Shown: positions 7,043 through 15,676, counted from the stretch's first letter. The stretch: DNA of 64,000 nt from Paenibacillus harenae (GCF_030812415.1 NZ_JAUSST010000004.1:558001-622000); one strand, 5' to 3'. Numbers and translations are program-made. The notes: generated by a model from the sequence alone, not told the origin.

Positions 7043-8461
7043 ATGAAGAAAACAGAATCGAGTCTGGATGGAAATACGAGCGGTAAAGTATCTTGGGGGT
7101 TGCTCTTCGTTCTGTGCGGCGCCATTTTCCTTGAAGGAATCGACGTATCGATGATAAACGTAGCTCTACCGTCGATCCGCACCGAACTAGGCATGTCTAC
7201 TAGCGCACTTAGTTGGGTAGTGAGTGCTTACGTGCTTGGTTACGGCGGCTTCATGCTGCTGGGAGGGAGGGCCGCAGATTTGCTTGGCAGACGGCGGATG
7301 TTCCTCGCCTGGCTCGGCATATTCCTTGTTTTCTCCGGCATAGGAGGATTCGCCACCGAGGGGTGGATGCTCATAGTCGCCCGGTTCGTGACAGGCGTGG
7401 CAGCTGCATTCATGACTCCTGCAGGGCTCTCGATCATCACGACGAGCTTTCCTGAAGGCCCGAAGCGCAACAAGGCGCTCTTGGTCTATGCAGGGACGGC
7501 GGCTGCCGGATTCTCGCTCGGTCTTGTCGTCGGGGGCCTGTTGACAGTGGTCGACTGGCGGTGGGTGTTCTATGCGCCTGTCATCCTGGCGTTAATCATT
7601 CTGCTTGCCGCCATCCGTCTCATCCCGCGTTCGGAAAGCCCGGAACGCTCGCCTCACGGCTTCGATTTCGGCGGAGCGATTACCATTACGGCGGCGATGC
7701 TTTTCCTTGTGTCAACGGCGGTTAATGCGCCCGAAGTGGAATGGGGATGGACAGTCGGAACGTTCATCGCGGGTCTTGCGTTTCTGGCAGCCTTTCTCGT
7801 AATCGAGCGGCGTTCTGCATCGCCGCTGATGCGGCTCGGCATCCTCCGTTCGGGCGCGCTAGTACGTGCCAATCTTGGCGCGGTTCTGTTAGCCGGCTCC
7901 TTCTTCGGCTTCCAGTTCGTCGTAGTCCTTTACCTGCAGGAGCTCCGCGGCTGGTCGGCGCTCGAGACCGGTCTTGCGCTTTTAGCTGTAGGTGTCGATG
8001 CTATATTGGCACCAACGGTCACGCCACGGCTTGTGAGCAGATTCGGCAACGCGAGGGTCATATTGGCGGGGCTAAGTCTTGCTGCAGTGTCCTATGCGCT
8101 GTTCTTACCGGTTCGACTCGACTGGAGCTATGCGGCCATGTTTCCGACCATGATTCTTACCGGCATCGCTTTTGCCCTGACCTATGGGCCGCTCACCATC
8201 GCAGCTACGGATGGTATCGCGGAAGGAGAACAAGGACTTGCCGGCGGTCTTCTTAGCACGTCGATTCAGTTCGGCGCAGCGCTCGGTCTTTCAGTAGTCA
8301 CCGCCGTCAGCATCATCGCTGCTGGAGCCGATGGATCACCCCGGGCAACGTTGGAAGGCTTTCGAACGGCTCTATGGGTTCCGGTAGCCGCTGCTGTACT
8401 TGGTGCAGCCATCACTGCAATCGGCCTTCGCAAGCGCATTGTAGTACAACGGAACAATTAA
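7043..8461 (+). CDS. MFS drug efflux transporter, DHA2 (14-helix) family
   Basis: This 472-residue integral membrane protein has the drug:H+ antiporter-2 pattern. Helix 1 ends with the LEGIDVSMINVALP motif (D-x3-NVALP, motif D1), helix 2-3 carries motif A (GGRAADLLGRRRMF), and WRWVFY lies at the end of helix 6. The long hydrophobic series allows 14 helices. The ribosome site AAAGGGG precedes the ATG. Members export cationic drugs, disinfectants or antibiotics. Placement beside an HxlR regulator and a quinone reductase suggests a role in detoxifying an electrophile or redox-active compound. Two stacked hairpins at 8529-8590 terminate it. Confidence 0.9.
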   Translation: MKKTESSLDGNTSGKVSWGLLFVLCGAIFLEGIDVSMINVALPSIRTELGMSTSALSWVVSAYVLGYGGFMLLGGRAADLLGRRRMFLAWLGIFLVFSGIGGFATEGWMLIVARFVTGVAAAFMTPAGLSIITTSFPEGPKRNKALLVYAGTAAAGFSLGLVVGGLLTVVDWRWVFYAPVILALIILLAAIRLIPRSESPERSPHGFDFGGAITITAAMLFLVSTAVNAPEVEWGWTVGTFIAGLAFLAAFLVIERRSASPLMRLGILRSGALVRANLGAVLLAGSFFGFQFVVVLYLQELRGWSALETGLALLAVGVDAILAPTVTPRLVSRFGNARVILAGLSLAAVSYALFLPVRLDWSYAAMFPTMILTGIAFALTYGPLTIAATDGIAEGEQGLAGGLLSTSIQFGAALGLSVVTAVSIIAAGADGSPRATLEGFRTALWVPVAAAVLGAAITAIGLRKRIVVQRNN

Positions 8462-8528
8462 TGCACGAGTTCATCATCTAATTGAGGATCAGGTTGATAA
8501 GGCGTAATGAAATAAACGGACAAAAAAT

Positions 8529-8590
8529 AGACTGCCGAGATTTTCTCGACAGTCTAAAGCCCTCCAAATTTCCGGAGGGCTCTTTTTTTT
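8529..8590. terminator. Double-hairpin terminator
   Basis: A first perfect stem (AGACTG.CGAGA / TCTCG.CAGTCT, 8529-8555) is followed by AGCCCTCC/GGAGGGCT (8558-8581) and eight T residues. It separates the efflux gene from the convergent spore-protein gene. Confidence 0.9.
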
Positions 8591-8596
8591 CATTTA

Positions 8597-8806
8597 CTAC
8601 CTTCTTGCTCCTAATTGTTGTTCTGCCAGCTGAACTAAAGTTCTTGTAATATTACCGCCAATCGTACCTGCCTCGCGAGTAGTTATATTTCCGTTGTAAC
8701 CTTCCGTTAATTGAATTCCAAACTGTTGTGCTACTTCAAATTTCATTCGGTCAAGTGCTGCTTTAGCTTGCGGAACAACTAATTGATTTGAACTTCTTCT
8801 GCTCAT
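8597..8806 (-). CDS. Alpha/beta-type small acid-soluble spore protein
   Basis: This 69-residue protein matches the SASP family closely: LVVPQAKAALDRMKFEVAQ, containing the GPR protease cleavage region (KFEVA), then the second conserved block from residue 38 (YNGNITTREAGTIGG) and ITRTLVQLAEQQL. These proteins coat spore DNA, force an A-like form and protect it against UV, then feed germination when cleaved. The length is normal. Transcription is probably by the forespore sigma factor SigG; I did not locate a confident SigG box. It shows that the host sporulates. Confidence 0.96.
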   Translation of the reverse strand: MSRRSSNQLVVPQAKAALDRMKFEVAQQFGIQLTEGYNGNITTREAGTIGGNITRTLVQLAEQQLGARR

Positions 8807-8954
8807 GTATGCTCACCCCTATATTGGAATTGCATTTATTATGTGGAGTGATTGGTTATTTATACATCGTAAATTATATTTCAAAATTTTTTTGCGGCAA
8901 CGTGCAGCGGAATTGATTCTGAACCCGTCTAATAGGGTGGAGGTGAGTGAAACG

Positions 8955-9503
8955 GTGAAGCTGGCCGGCCGAATCGACAGAGAAGGCTTCTCCATGGAAC
9001 CTTCAGCAGCATTGGAGCAACTGATGTCCGCGTACGGGAACACCGTGCTCCGAACCGCTTATTTTTATATGAAAGATACACATATGGCGGAAGATATAAG
9101 TCAGGAAGTATTTATCCGGGCCTACCGGAACTGGTCGACATTTCGGGGAGAGAGCAGCGTGAAGACGTGGTTGACCCGAATAACCGTAAATCTATGCCGC
9201 GACAAGACAGGTTTAAAAATGTACGCCGAGCAGCCGACCGATCCGGGCTTGATGGAAAGGGGCCAAACGGTTAGCGTCGAGGAAGAAGTTTTGAAGCGAA
9301 TGAGCAACAGTTTGATTTTCAAGCACGTCCTGAAGCTGTCGGAGCAAAATCAAGAGGTTCTTTATTTGTATTATTATTTGGACATGAACACGAGAGAAAT
9401 TGCAGAAGCCACAGCCGCATCGGAGGGAACAATTCGAGGCAGGCTGCATCGGGCCAGACAGCAGCTAGAGGATTACTTGCGAAAGGAGGGACTGGATTCA
9501 TGA
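8955..9503 (+). CDS. ECF-type RNA polymerase sigma factor
   Basis: About 182 residues from the GTG at 8955, which lies ten bases after GGAGGTG; a GTG at 8943 and an ATG at 8994 are alternatives. Region 2 (MAEDISQEVFIRAYRNWSTF, then WLTRITVNLCRD) and region 4 with its helix-turn-helix (MNTREIAEATAASEGTIRGR) are both clear, with no region 3 between them. It overlaps its partner by four bases (ATGA), the usual sigma/anti-sigma coupling. Related SigX/SigW-type factors respond to envelope stress. The open frame continues upstream to 8805, but nothing sigma-like is encoded there. Confidence 0.9.
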   Translation: MKLAGRIDREGFSMEPSAALEQLMSAYGNTVLRTAYFYMKDTHMAEDISQEVFIRAYRNWSTFRGESSVKTWLTRITVNLCRDKTGLKMYAEQPTDPGLMERGQTVSVEEEVLKRMSNSLIFKHVLKLSEQNQEVLYLYYYLDMNTREIAEATAASEGTIRGRLHRARQQLEDYLRKEGLDS

Positions 9504-10177
9504 ATCAGGAGAAGCCGGGGCTTAGAGAAACATACAAGACAGAAGCCGATGAAACGTTATTTGCCGGCATGGAGTTTGACGAGAGGCTGAAGGAACGAGT
9601 GCGAAACAGCATTCATTCCGAACAAAAGCAAGATTTGCCGGATACTCCAAAACGGGTTCGCCGAAGCAAACGTTGGACGATCGGATTCATGACGGCGGCT
9701 GCGGCAATTCTCTTCGTTCTGGCTTCGCAACAATTAATGAATATGATTCCCGAGGATACGACTAATCTTTTGGTTGCTCCAGAGATCATAGAGGCCCCTG
9801 CGCCGCAAAGCGTCGCGGAAGCCGAAGCGCTGTTCGGAGAGAAGCTGTATATGCCGGCCGAAGTCCCTCAATCGTATCAGCTGCAGAAAGAGATTGGCGC
9901 ATTTGGAGATAAGGACGGGATTATCGACAGGCTTATTTTCACTTACACGGGCAGCAACGGCGCTTTTTTATTCACCGTAGAAAAAACAGAAGCAACCGAC
10001 GCGACCGCAGGTTTAGAAACGGTCCAGATCGGCGACCTGGTCGGTTATATCGACTCCTTGAAGGAGGACTATACCGTGCTCTACTGGGTGATGGAAGGCA
10101 GGCTTTATTCCATTATGGGAGATCTGACCCGCGGGGAAGCGCTTAGCGTCGCAGGCTCCGCAACAAAAACCAATTGA
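9500..10177 (+). CDS. Membrane-anchored anti-sigma factor with DUF4367-like domain
   Basis: This 225-residue protein begins four bases inside the sigma gene. A short cytoplasmic N-terminus (about residues 1-52) ends in a basic RRSKRW stretch, one membrane helix spans about 55-77, and an extracytoplasmic domain from about 95 to 215 resembles DUF4367 (LYMPAEVPQSYQL..., YTGSNGAFLFTVEKTE, VLYWVMEGRLYSIMG). This is the layout of single-pass anti-sigma factors that hold an ECF sigma factor at the membrane until an envelope signal. The cytoplasmic part lacks the Cys/His zinc motif. The role is inferred from coupling and topology. Confidence 0.8.
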   Translation: MNQEKPGLRETYKTEADETLFAGMEFDERLKERVRNSIHSEQKQDLPDTPKRVRRSKRWTIGFMTAAAAILFVLASQQLMNMIPEDTTNLLVAPEIIEAPAPQSVAEAEALFGEKLYMPAEVPQSYQLQKEIGAFGDKDGIIDRLIFTYTGSNGAFLFTVEKTEATDATAGLETVQIGDLVGYIDSLKEDYTVLYWVMEGRLYSIMGDLTRGEALSVAGSATKTN

Positions 10178-10199
10178 CCAATACTAGGAGGAATACAAT

Positions 10200-10805
10200 A
10201 TGAAAATGATGGTAAACCATGTAAAAGTAAAATGGGCAGCTAAATTAATGATCGCCGCCAGTATCGCCCTCGTGCCGATTGCTGCAGGACCGGCAGTTGG
10301 ATCCGTATATGCAGCCGAGCAAAATTCGGATGGTTATGCAAGCAGCGAGCTGAAAGAAATGCATGCGAAGGTCGATGCTTATGTGTTCGTCGACCATGCC
10401 GATGAGCTGGCCGAGAAAGGGATCCAAGTGACGAATACCGGTCCGGTTGGCGATTTCATTGAAATCGGCATTCAGGACTTCACGGAAGAGAAAGCAGCCT
10501 ATCTTAATGCGGCGTTCGACTCGGAGCTTGTCAAGGTTGTCGAGGGTGTTCAAGCAGTGACGCTGAACAATACGCTGCAAATGGCGACCGATAATGAAAT
10601 GAGCACGACTAGCGTTGATGCCCCGGCTGCGGATTCATCGGAAATGGCCGTTTCAACGGCAGCGGATACGGGCACTTCGGCGGCGGAAGCAAACGTTCAA
10701 AACGCTGCATCGGGCTCGATGACGGGCTGGATCGTTGTCATTGCGGCGGCTGCACTGGCGGCTTTTGCATTCGCAAGCCGTAAGCTGAAGCTTTCTAAGA
10801 AATAA
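10200..10805 (+). CDS. Secreted, C-terminally membrane-anchored protein of the ECF operon
   Basis: This 201-residue protein has a long signal peptide (about residues 1-38, cleavage near VYAAEQ), an alpha/beta-looking domain of about 90 residues with acidic surface, a Ser/Thr/Ala-rich linker (about 125-170), and a C-terminal membrane helix (WIVVIAAAALAAFAF) ending in basic KLKLSKK. There is no LPxTG, so anchoring is by the helix rather than sortase. It lies 22 bases after the anti-sigma gene with its own AGGAGG site, so it is probably an effector or sensor of the same stress regulon. The family is not recognised. Confidence 0.7.
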   Translation: MKMMVNHVKVKWAAKLMIAASIALVPIAAGPAVGSVYAAEQNSDGYASSELKEMHAKVDAYVFVDHADELAEKGIQVTNTGPVGDFIEIGIQDFTEEKAAYLNAAFDSELVKVVEGVQAVTLNNTLQMATDNEMSTTSVDAPAADSSEMAVSTAADTGTSAAEANVQNAASGSMTGWIVVIAAAALAAFAFASRKLKLSKK

Positions 10806-10834
10806 TCCCTAATCCGTATGAAACGGATTAGAAT

Positions 10835-10880
10835 GAGAAAAAGGTTGATCATCCCGTTCGGGAGATCAACCTTTTTTCTC
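10835..10880 (+). terminator. Strong Rho-independent terminator
   Basis: A 16-base stem (GAGAAAAAGGTTGATC with GATCAACCTTTTTTCTC) ends the sigma/anti-sigma operon. A smaller hairpin, AATCCGT/ACGGATT, precedes it at 10810-10829. Confidence 0.9.
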
Positions 10881-11085
10881 ATTTGGACAGTGAGCCAGTT
10901 ATCGTTTCCGACCAACCGATCGCCGCCGGAATATACAATTTCTTCAATTCCAATGAATTATCGGAATTGTGCATCCGGTGGAGGATGTATCAATTGAGCC
11001 GCCTCTTCACCAGGGTTATGATGACCGTGACTATAAGAAGAGGGGGCGGGAGTATTGATTTAGACGTATCGGAAAAGGGAATGGG

Positions 11086-11397
11086 ATGGATAATCGAACA
11101 ATAATTTATGAGCTTACGGGTCCGGGAACATTCTATGACGCGCTTACGACAGCGGGGGACACGCCTCGTACCATCGTATTCGATATATCTGGAGAAATCA
11201 CCACCCCCCAGATTATATTGAAAAACAAGTCCAACATCACCATAGCGGGGCAGACTGCGCCGGGAGACGGCGTAACCATCCTATCTAACAATATTCGGTT
11301 CTATGACTGCAGCGACATCATTATTAGGTATGCGAATGAAGAGCGGGGCGCCATCGGTAGTCTTCGAATCCCCGGCCGTTGGATCAGACTTGAATGA
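11086..11397 (+). pseudogene. Pectate-lyase-like fragment
   Basis: This 103-residue frame resembles the early beta-helix of family 1-type pectate lyases: GPGTFYDALTTAGDTPRTIV, then VFDISGEI and the signature ITIAGQTAPGDG, then DIIIRY. Normal enzymes are over 350 residues with a signal peptide and Gly-rich start before this block. Here the frame begins at the first strand and stops just where the catalytic strands should follow. It has a weak ribosome site. It is best read as a remnant of a secreted polysaccharide lyase gene lost by deletion. Confidence 0.65.
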
Positions 11398-11511
11398 CGG
11401 CTATGCAGAACGATAGCGACTTAACGATCCATTTGGTTATAAGGTAGAGTGTTCGAGAGCTAAGGATCGGCATAAACTACATAAATGCAAAAAGGAGGGC
11501 GAGTTTACCCT

Positions 11512-12000
11512 ATGCGCTATACAGTAAGGTATTTACCCCTTAACAGAATTAAACCCGGCGACATGTCCGCCAAAATTACTCAACGGATCAAGGAATTGCG
11601 TAAAACGGCCCAGGATTGCATGCACATGCTCATTGTTCGCAAGAGCAAAAAAGAGGGTGGTTACCTTGTAATAAGCGGGCACAGTCATTTTGATTACCTC
11701 AAAAAGCATACTAATAAAAAAAACGTTGCATGTCTGGTCGATGAAAGCAAGGTTTCCTCTAAGCTATCTTCGCTTATTCACCATTTCAGGAAGCAAAAAC
11801 TGGCTAATCATGTTCCCTATGCCAATCCTGAACGGCTAGTCGGAAGCAGTTGGTCCATTATAAAAAGATTCCTCAAACAAGATCCGCGTTTCAAAAACTT
11901 ATCTCGGTCTCAAAAAATAAAAGTTCTCCGATTAGGACTGCAATATAAAAAAACGACAATAACCTCAATGAAGGCCAAAGTCGACGAGTTCCTGAAATAA
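11512..12000 (+). CDS. ParB/Srx-fold domain-containing protein
   Basis: This 162-residue basic protein starts at the ATG at 11512, about 12 bases after AAGGAGGG; an ATG at 11485 overlaps that site. The first 70 residues follow the ParB N-terminal pattern, with a beta strand and PLNRIKPGDM, then IKELRK, then MLIVRKSKKEGGYLVISG, where ParB proteins carry the E-R-R box; here the position reads SGHSHFDYL, so nucleotide use is uncertain. The C-terminal half is Lys-rich and helical (FLKQDPRFKNLSRSQKIKVL), possibly nucleic-acid binding. There is no ParA partner. It is probably an accessory, plasmid- or phage-derived regulator of unknown role. Confidence 0.6.
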   Translation: MRYTVRYLPLNRIKPGDMSAKITQRIKELRKTAQDCMHMLIVRKSKKEGGYLVISGHSHFDYLKKHTNKKNVACLVDESKVSSKLSSLIHHFRKQKLANHVPYANPERLVGSSWSIIKRFLKQDPRFKNLSRSQKIKVLRLGLQYKKTTITSMKAKVDEFLK

Positions 12001-12016
12001 TTATGTTCCCATAATG

Positions 12017-12055
12017 AAGGCCAGGATATCTCGATCGAGAGCTCTGGCCTTATTC
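12017..12055. terminator. Convergent-gene terminator hairpin
   Basis: AAGGCCAG/CTGGCCTT closes a hairpin with an inner CTCGATCGAGAG palindrome. The T-run is short. It lies between the ParB-like gene and the convergent response regulator. Confidence 0.55.
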
Positions 12056-12085
12056 GAGTCAATGAAATCCGCTACGTTAAAATGG

Positions 12086-12781
12086 CTAGATATGCCGTGA
12101 CTGCTCGACCAGCTTCCTTGCTTCGTGCCGGGTCATGACTTGGAGCTTATTCAGAATGTTCGACACGTTGTTGGCAACGGTCTTGGCACTGATGTGGAGG
12201 CGGTCGGCAATCTGGGCATTAGTGTCTCCGAGTGCGATTCTGGCCAAAATTTCCGCTTCGCGGCGGGTTAATTCGGCAAAGGCCGGATCTCGCAGCAGTC
12301 CATGCCTTCCGATTCCTTGTTCCCCCGCCTCTTCGCCATGGGAAGCCGTCGCTGCTTGCGGGTCCTGCGTGGCAAAATAATGCATCATCCTCTCCGCGAT
12401 TCCCGTACTGAATACGGCGCGTCCGCTTCCCACCATACGAATCGCCTGAAGCAGTTCCTCCTCATCCGCATCCTTCAACACGTAACCCTTGGCGCCAACT
12501 CTCATGGCGGTGAAGACCGACTGATCATCCTGAAACATCGTAAGGATCAATACTTCGGTACCCGGATATTGTTCTCTAATCCGTTCGGTCGCCTCGATGC
12601 CATTCATTCCGGGCATGCGGATATCCATCAGAATAAGGTCGGGCTGCAGCTCGCCTGCCAGCTTCACCGCTTCGTCGCCTTCGGACGCTTCCCCGACAAC
12701 TTCCAAATCGTCCGTCGTCGCCAGCAAGCTGCGAACGCCGCCCCGAAACATCGGGTGATCCTCGGCTATAATGATTCTCAT
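12086..12781 (-). CDS. NarL/LuxR-type response regulator
   Basis: A receiver domain (residues 1-120) carries the acidic pair at Glu7-Asp8, phospho-acceptor Asp53 (LILMDIRMPG) and the Lys in GYVLKDAD. A linker follows, then a LuxR-type helix-turn-helix (LTRREAEILARIALGDTNAQ, IADRLHISAKTVANNVSNI) fills the last 65 residues. I chose the ATG at 12781 because AAGGAGG sits eight bases before it; an ATG at 12790 touches that site. It is co-transcribed with, and 18 bases downstream of, the kinase gene. A probable target is the divergent operon at 15104, whose promoter region is full of TTCCCG repeats. Confidence 0.9.
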   Translation of the reverse strand: MRIIIAEDHPMFRGGVRSLLATTDDLEVVGEASEGDEAVKLAGELQPDLILMDIRMPGMNGIEATERIREQYPGTEVLILTMFQDDQSVFTAMRVGAKGYVLKDADEEELLQAIRMVGSGRAVFSTGIAERMMHYFATQDPQAATASHGEEAGEQGIGRHGLLRDPAFAELTRREAEILARIALGDTNAQIADRLHISAKTVANNVSNILNKLQVMTRHEARKLVEQSRHI

Positions 12782-12799
12782 CAGTCCCATCCTCCTTCT

Positions 12800-14911
12800 C
12801 TATTGCAAAGGCAGCATCGCGCGTACCCTCGTTCCTCCCGTGTCCAGCGGTTCAATCACGCATTCTCCGCCGATCTCCGCAGCCCGCTCGCGCATGGATA
12901 TGAGCCCGATACCGCCGGTCGTCCCCGTCAAAGGCGGACGCCCCGTCGAGCCGATGCCTATACCGTCGTCTGTCACTTCCACCAGCAGTCGACCGTCCTC
13001 CGTTACGGCCAGCACGACTTGGCAGACGGTCGCATCCGCATGCTTCACCGCATTTACCATCGACTCCGTCACAATCCGGTAGACGGCAACTTCGACCGCG
13101 GCACGCAATGATGGCAGGACCGACGGAGCTTTGATCTGCATATGCAGCCGCTTTGCCCACGAACCGTCCGGGCTTAGCCGGGAAGGCTTCGCCATCTCGT
13201 CCATCCGTGCGCGGATCGCGCCGACAAGACCGAGTTCATCGAGCGCAGGGGGCCGTAAATCGTTCACCAGGGAGCGAATATCTTGGACCGTCGCTCGAAT
13301 GACTTGGCTGAGCTCATCCATCTTAGCGACCGCAACGGCAGGATCCTTGTCGATGTATTTGCGCGCTATCGCCACGTTAAGCGCCAGTGCCGCCAATCTC
13401 GGCGCTAGATCGTCGTGCAAATTGTTGCGGATTCGTCGGCGTTCCTCTTCCCGGGCGAGCACCAGCTTTTCGCGGGAATCCTGAAGATCCTCCGCCAGCC
13501 GCCTCATCCCCTGCAGCATATCCGCATTGTTCACAAGCGGCCCGGCTTGCCGAAGCAGTACTTCAAGGAAAATATGGTCCTCCGGTGAAAAGTTTTCCCC
13601 CGCCGAGCGATTCGCCGCATACAACGTGCCAATCGATTTACCCCGATAGACGATCGGATAGGCATGCAGTTCAAGCCCTTCTTTGCGCTCGCCCGCTTCG
13701 GCTATTATGGCCTCTTGCCCTTCGATGTCTATCGCAATGCCGGCATAAGGCAAACGAAGCGCGCCTTGAACCTGACGGGCAATCGCCGTAAGCATCGCAT
13801 CGGGCGCGAGCGGCTGCATCATCTGGCTGCCTAGCTCTAACAGAACGGCGTACGGATCATCATGACGGCCTTTCATCAGCCGATTCACCTGTCGTTGAAG
13901 CCATTCCTTAAGGGGCGCGAACGCTACCGCGACAAGCGCCGTTGCAATCATAGAGACGACATAATGGTTCAATGATACAAACTGCTTCCCGAGATAAAGC
14001 ACAACGGCGGTATAGAGCAGGACAATGCATACGGTCAGCGCGCCATAGACGATCGTCCGGTTAACGAGGGGATTAATGTCCCATAGCCTCCGCCTGAGAA
14101 CGGCGAGCGTAAGGGTAACGGGCAGAGCCGACAGACAAAGGTGAAGCGCCGCATTTAAATAGAGGAAGTAAGCGGCATTGCCGTTATAGAAAGCGGGGTT
14201 GAACAGCATGCTGATCACCGCAAATCCTATGAAGCAGACCGCAACGCCGTAGACAACCCACTTGGTCTGCTGACGCTGCTCGGGCGAAGAGATTCGCCTG
14301 AAACGGTGCACCTGGGCATAGATCAGGAGAAACGTCGTCGACAAATACCAGATGAACTGAATGTACATAGGGAAATGAAGTTTTTGCCACAAGCTCCCTT
14401 CGAAGAAGATGTTCGCGATATCCACGAACGCTATGAGCGCCATGACGAACCTCGACCATGAAGGAACGAATGAACCGTTCGGGAAAAGCAGGCAGAACAA
14501 CGATATCGCGATCCAACCTGCGGCAGCTACCCCAAGGAACCAGTAATGAGTGAATGCCGCTTCCGCCGATCCGACCACGACGAGCGACGGAAAAGAAGTG
14601 CCGAAGGCGATCATCGCCAGCGCGGCGAGTAAACCCATCGGTTCCCGTGCGCTTTTCCACAGAAGAATCAGGGCTGACGAATAGAACACCAGCGTGTAGG
14701 AACAGTCGATCGCTACTTGGAGGAATGCAATCTCCGTTATGGTGAGGCCCCCGGGTTCCAAGGTCAAGGCAGGAATCGACGCTCCGCATCCGTTCGAGAT
14801 GCATTGCGACAGCAGCGCTTCGTAATAGATAGGAATGCAGCTTGCATATAAGGTTGCTGTAACGATAAAAAACAGTCCGACAAAGACTTGATAGGCTCTA
14901 ATTTTTTTCAT
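12800..14911 (-). CDS. Multi-pass sensor histidine kinase (HisKA_3, NarL partner)
   Basis: About 703 residues. Some eight or nine membrane helices fill the first 320 residues, then a GAF-like domain (about 355-480) and a long helix lead to the HisKA_3 dimer domain (EEERRRIRNNLHDDLAPRLA, phospho-acceptor His) and an HATPase domain (VNAVKHA, VTDDGIGIG, GGIGLISMRERA). The start is taken at MKKIRAYQ; no ribosome site precedes it, but a TATAAT lies seven bases upstream, so a leaderless message is possible. A longer frame to 14974 runs into the palindromic spacer. The large membrane sensor suggests a lipophilic or envelope signal. Confidence 0.85.
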   Translation of the reverse strand: MKKIRAYQVFVGLFFIVTATLYASCIPIYYEALLSQCISNGCGASIPALTLEPGGLTITEIAFLQVAIDCSYTLVFYSSALILLWKSAREPMGLLAALAMIAFGTSFPSLVVVGSAEAAFTHYWFLGVAAAGWIAISLFCLLFPNGSFVPSWSRFVMALIAFVDIANIFFEGSLWQKLHFPMYIQFIWYLSTTFLLIYAQVHRFRRISSPEQRQQTKWVVYGVAVCFIGFAVISMLFNPAFYNGNAAYFLYLNAALHLCLSALPVTLTLAVLRRRLWDINPLVNRTIVYGALTVCIVLLYTAVVLYLGKQFVSLNHYVVSMIATALVAVAFAPLKEWLQRQVNRLMKGRHDDPYAVLLELGSQMMQPLAPDAMLTAIARQVQGALRLPYAGIAIDIEGQEAIIAEAGERKEGLELHAYPIVYRGKSIGTLYAANRSAGENFSPEDHIFLEVLLRQAGPLVNNADMLQGMRRLAEDLQDSREKLVLAREEERRRIRNNLHDDLAPRLAALALNVAIARKYIDKDPAVAVAKMDELSQVIRATVQDIRSLVNDLRPPALDELGLVGAIRARMDEMAKPSRLSPDGSWAKRLHMQIKAPSVLPSLRAAVEVAVYRIVTESMVNAVKHADATVCQVVLAVTEDGRLLVEVTDDGIGIGSTGRPPLTGTTGGIGLISMRERAAEIGGECVIEPLDTGGTRVRAMLPLQ

Positions 14912-14960
14912 GTTTTTATTATAGCGGTCGAAGGTTGTTTTGAATATGAGAGGGTTGCGA

Positions 14961-15052
14961 ATTCCCGTCCGCATTCCCGAATTTCCCGAATTCGGGAATC
15001 GGCAGTTTCCCGTAAAATGGGGTATTCAATGCCCTGTTGCCCGTGATTCCCG
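14961..15052. promoter_or_regulatory. TTCCCG repeat cluster and palindrome between divergent genes
   Basis: The heptamer (A/T)TTCCCG occurs at 14961, 14973, 14982, 15006 and 15046, with an inverted copy at 14993; copies at 14982 and 14993 form the perfect 16-base palindrome TTCCCGAATTCGGGAA (14983-14998). The cluster lies between the divergent kinase gene and the membrane protein gene at 15104, where a NarL-type regulator would bind as spaced dimers. Assignment to that regulator is inferred. Confidence 0.6.
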
Positions 15053-15103
15053 CGCGTATAGGATTAAGGCAAGCAAATCAATCGAAGACGAGGAGAATGA
15101 AAA

Positions 15104-15676
15104 ATGAATGAGTTACGGGCATTAAGGTGGCTGGGCCTGATCTGCTTGCTGGCGGGGATCGCGAGAATCGGCATGACGCCTACGGCGATCATCTGGGGAA
15201 CGGACAGTATGCAGGAGCTTTCCTTCGGGTATGCGGCATGCATTCTTATGGCGGTCGGCTCGATCGCCGGTTATCTCGTGCAATCGAAGGAAACCGGCTT
15301 GCTTGGATTTATTAGCGTACTCGGCATTACGATCGGCAACGTTTTGACAACGGCTTTGTTGTTTGCCGTGTTCATCCTGGGGCCATCCGCCCCGAAAACC
15401 GACAGTTTGGTTATGGCGATTACCGGCATGGGCAGCATGATCGGTCTAACCGGAGGCACGCTGCTATTCGCCATCATGACGTTCCGCGCCAAGGTATTCC
15501 CCCGTTGGGTGGCGGGCTTATACATGCTCATGCTCCTCGGCGCATTCCTTCCGGTGGAGGACAACGTATACTTCGCTTTCTTCTGGGGACTCGCTTACGT
15601 CGGAATGGGCTTTTGCATTTGGACCGGAAGATTGACGCCCCGGTCACAGCGGGAATCGCTTGCTGCAGGACGGTAA
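15104..15676 (+). CDS. Six-helix membrane protein, probable target of the two-component system
   Basis: This 190-residue protein has about six hydrophobic helices with short loops and a basic C-terminus. The ribosome site GAGGAG is well spaced. I do not recognise a defined family; the pattern recalls small integral membrane proteins (DUF4386-like) found beside two-component systems. Its promoter region carries the TTCCCG cluster, so it may be the output gene of the adjacent kinase/regulator pair. The next gene starts only 35 bases downstream without a clear terminator. Confidence 0.7.
   Translation: MNELRALRWLGLICLLAGIARIGMTPTAIIWGTDSMQELSFGYAACILMAVGSIAGYLVQSKETGLLGFISVLGITIGNVLTTALLFAVFILGPSAPKTDSLVMAITGMGSMIGLTGGTLLFAIMTFRAKVFPRWVAGLYMLMLLGAFLPVEDNVYFAFFWGLAYVGMGFCIWTGRLTPRSQRESLAAGR

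Noticed and set aside
10969..11058. 29-residue frame ending in DDRDYKKRGREY
   Set aside because: It reads coherently and may be the tail of a lost protein, but it is too short and has no ribosome site to support a call.
12302..13111. 269-residue plus-strand frame opposite the two-component genes
   Set aside because: No start signal and no domain; clear kinase and regulator genes occupy the other strand.
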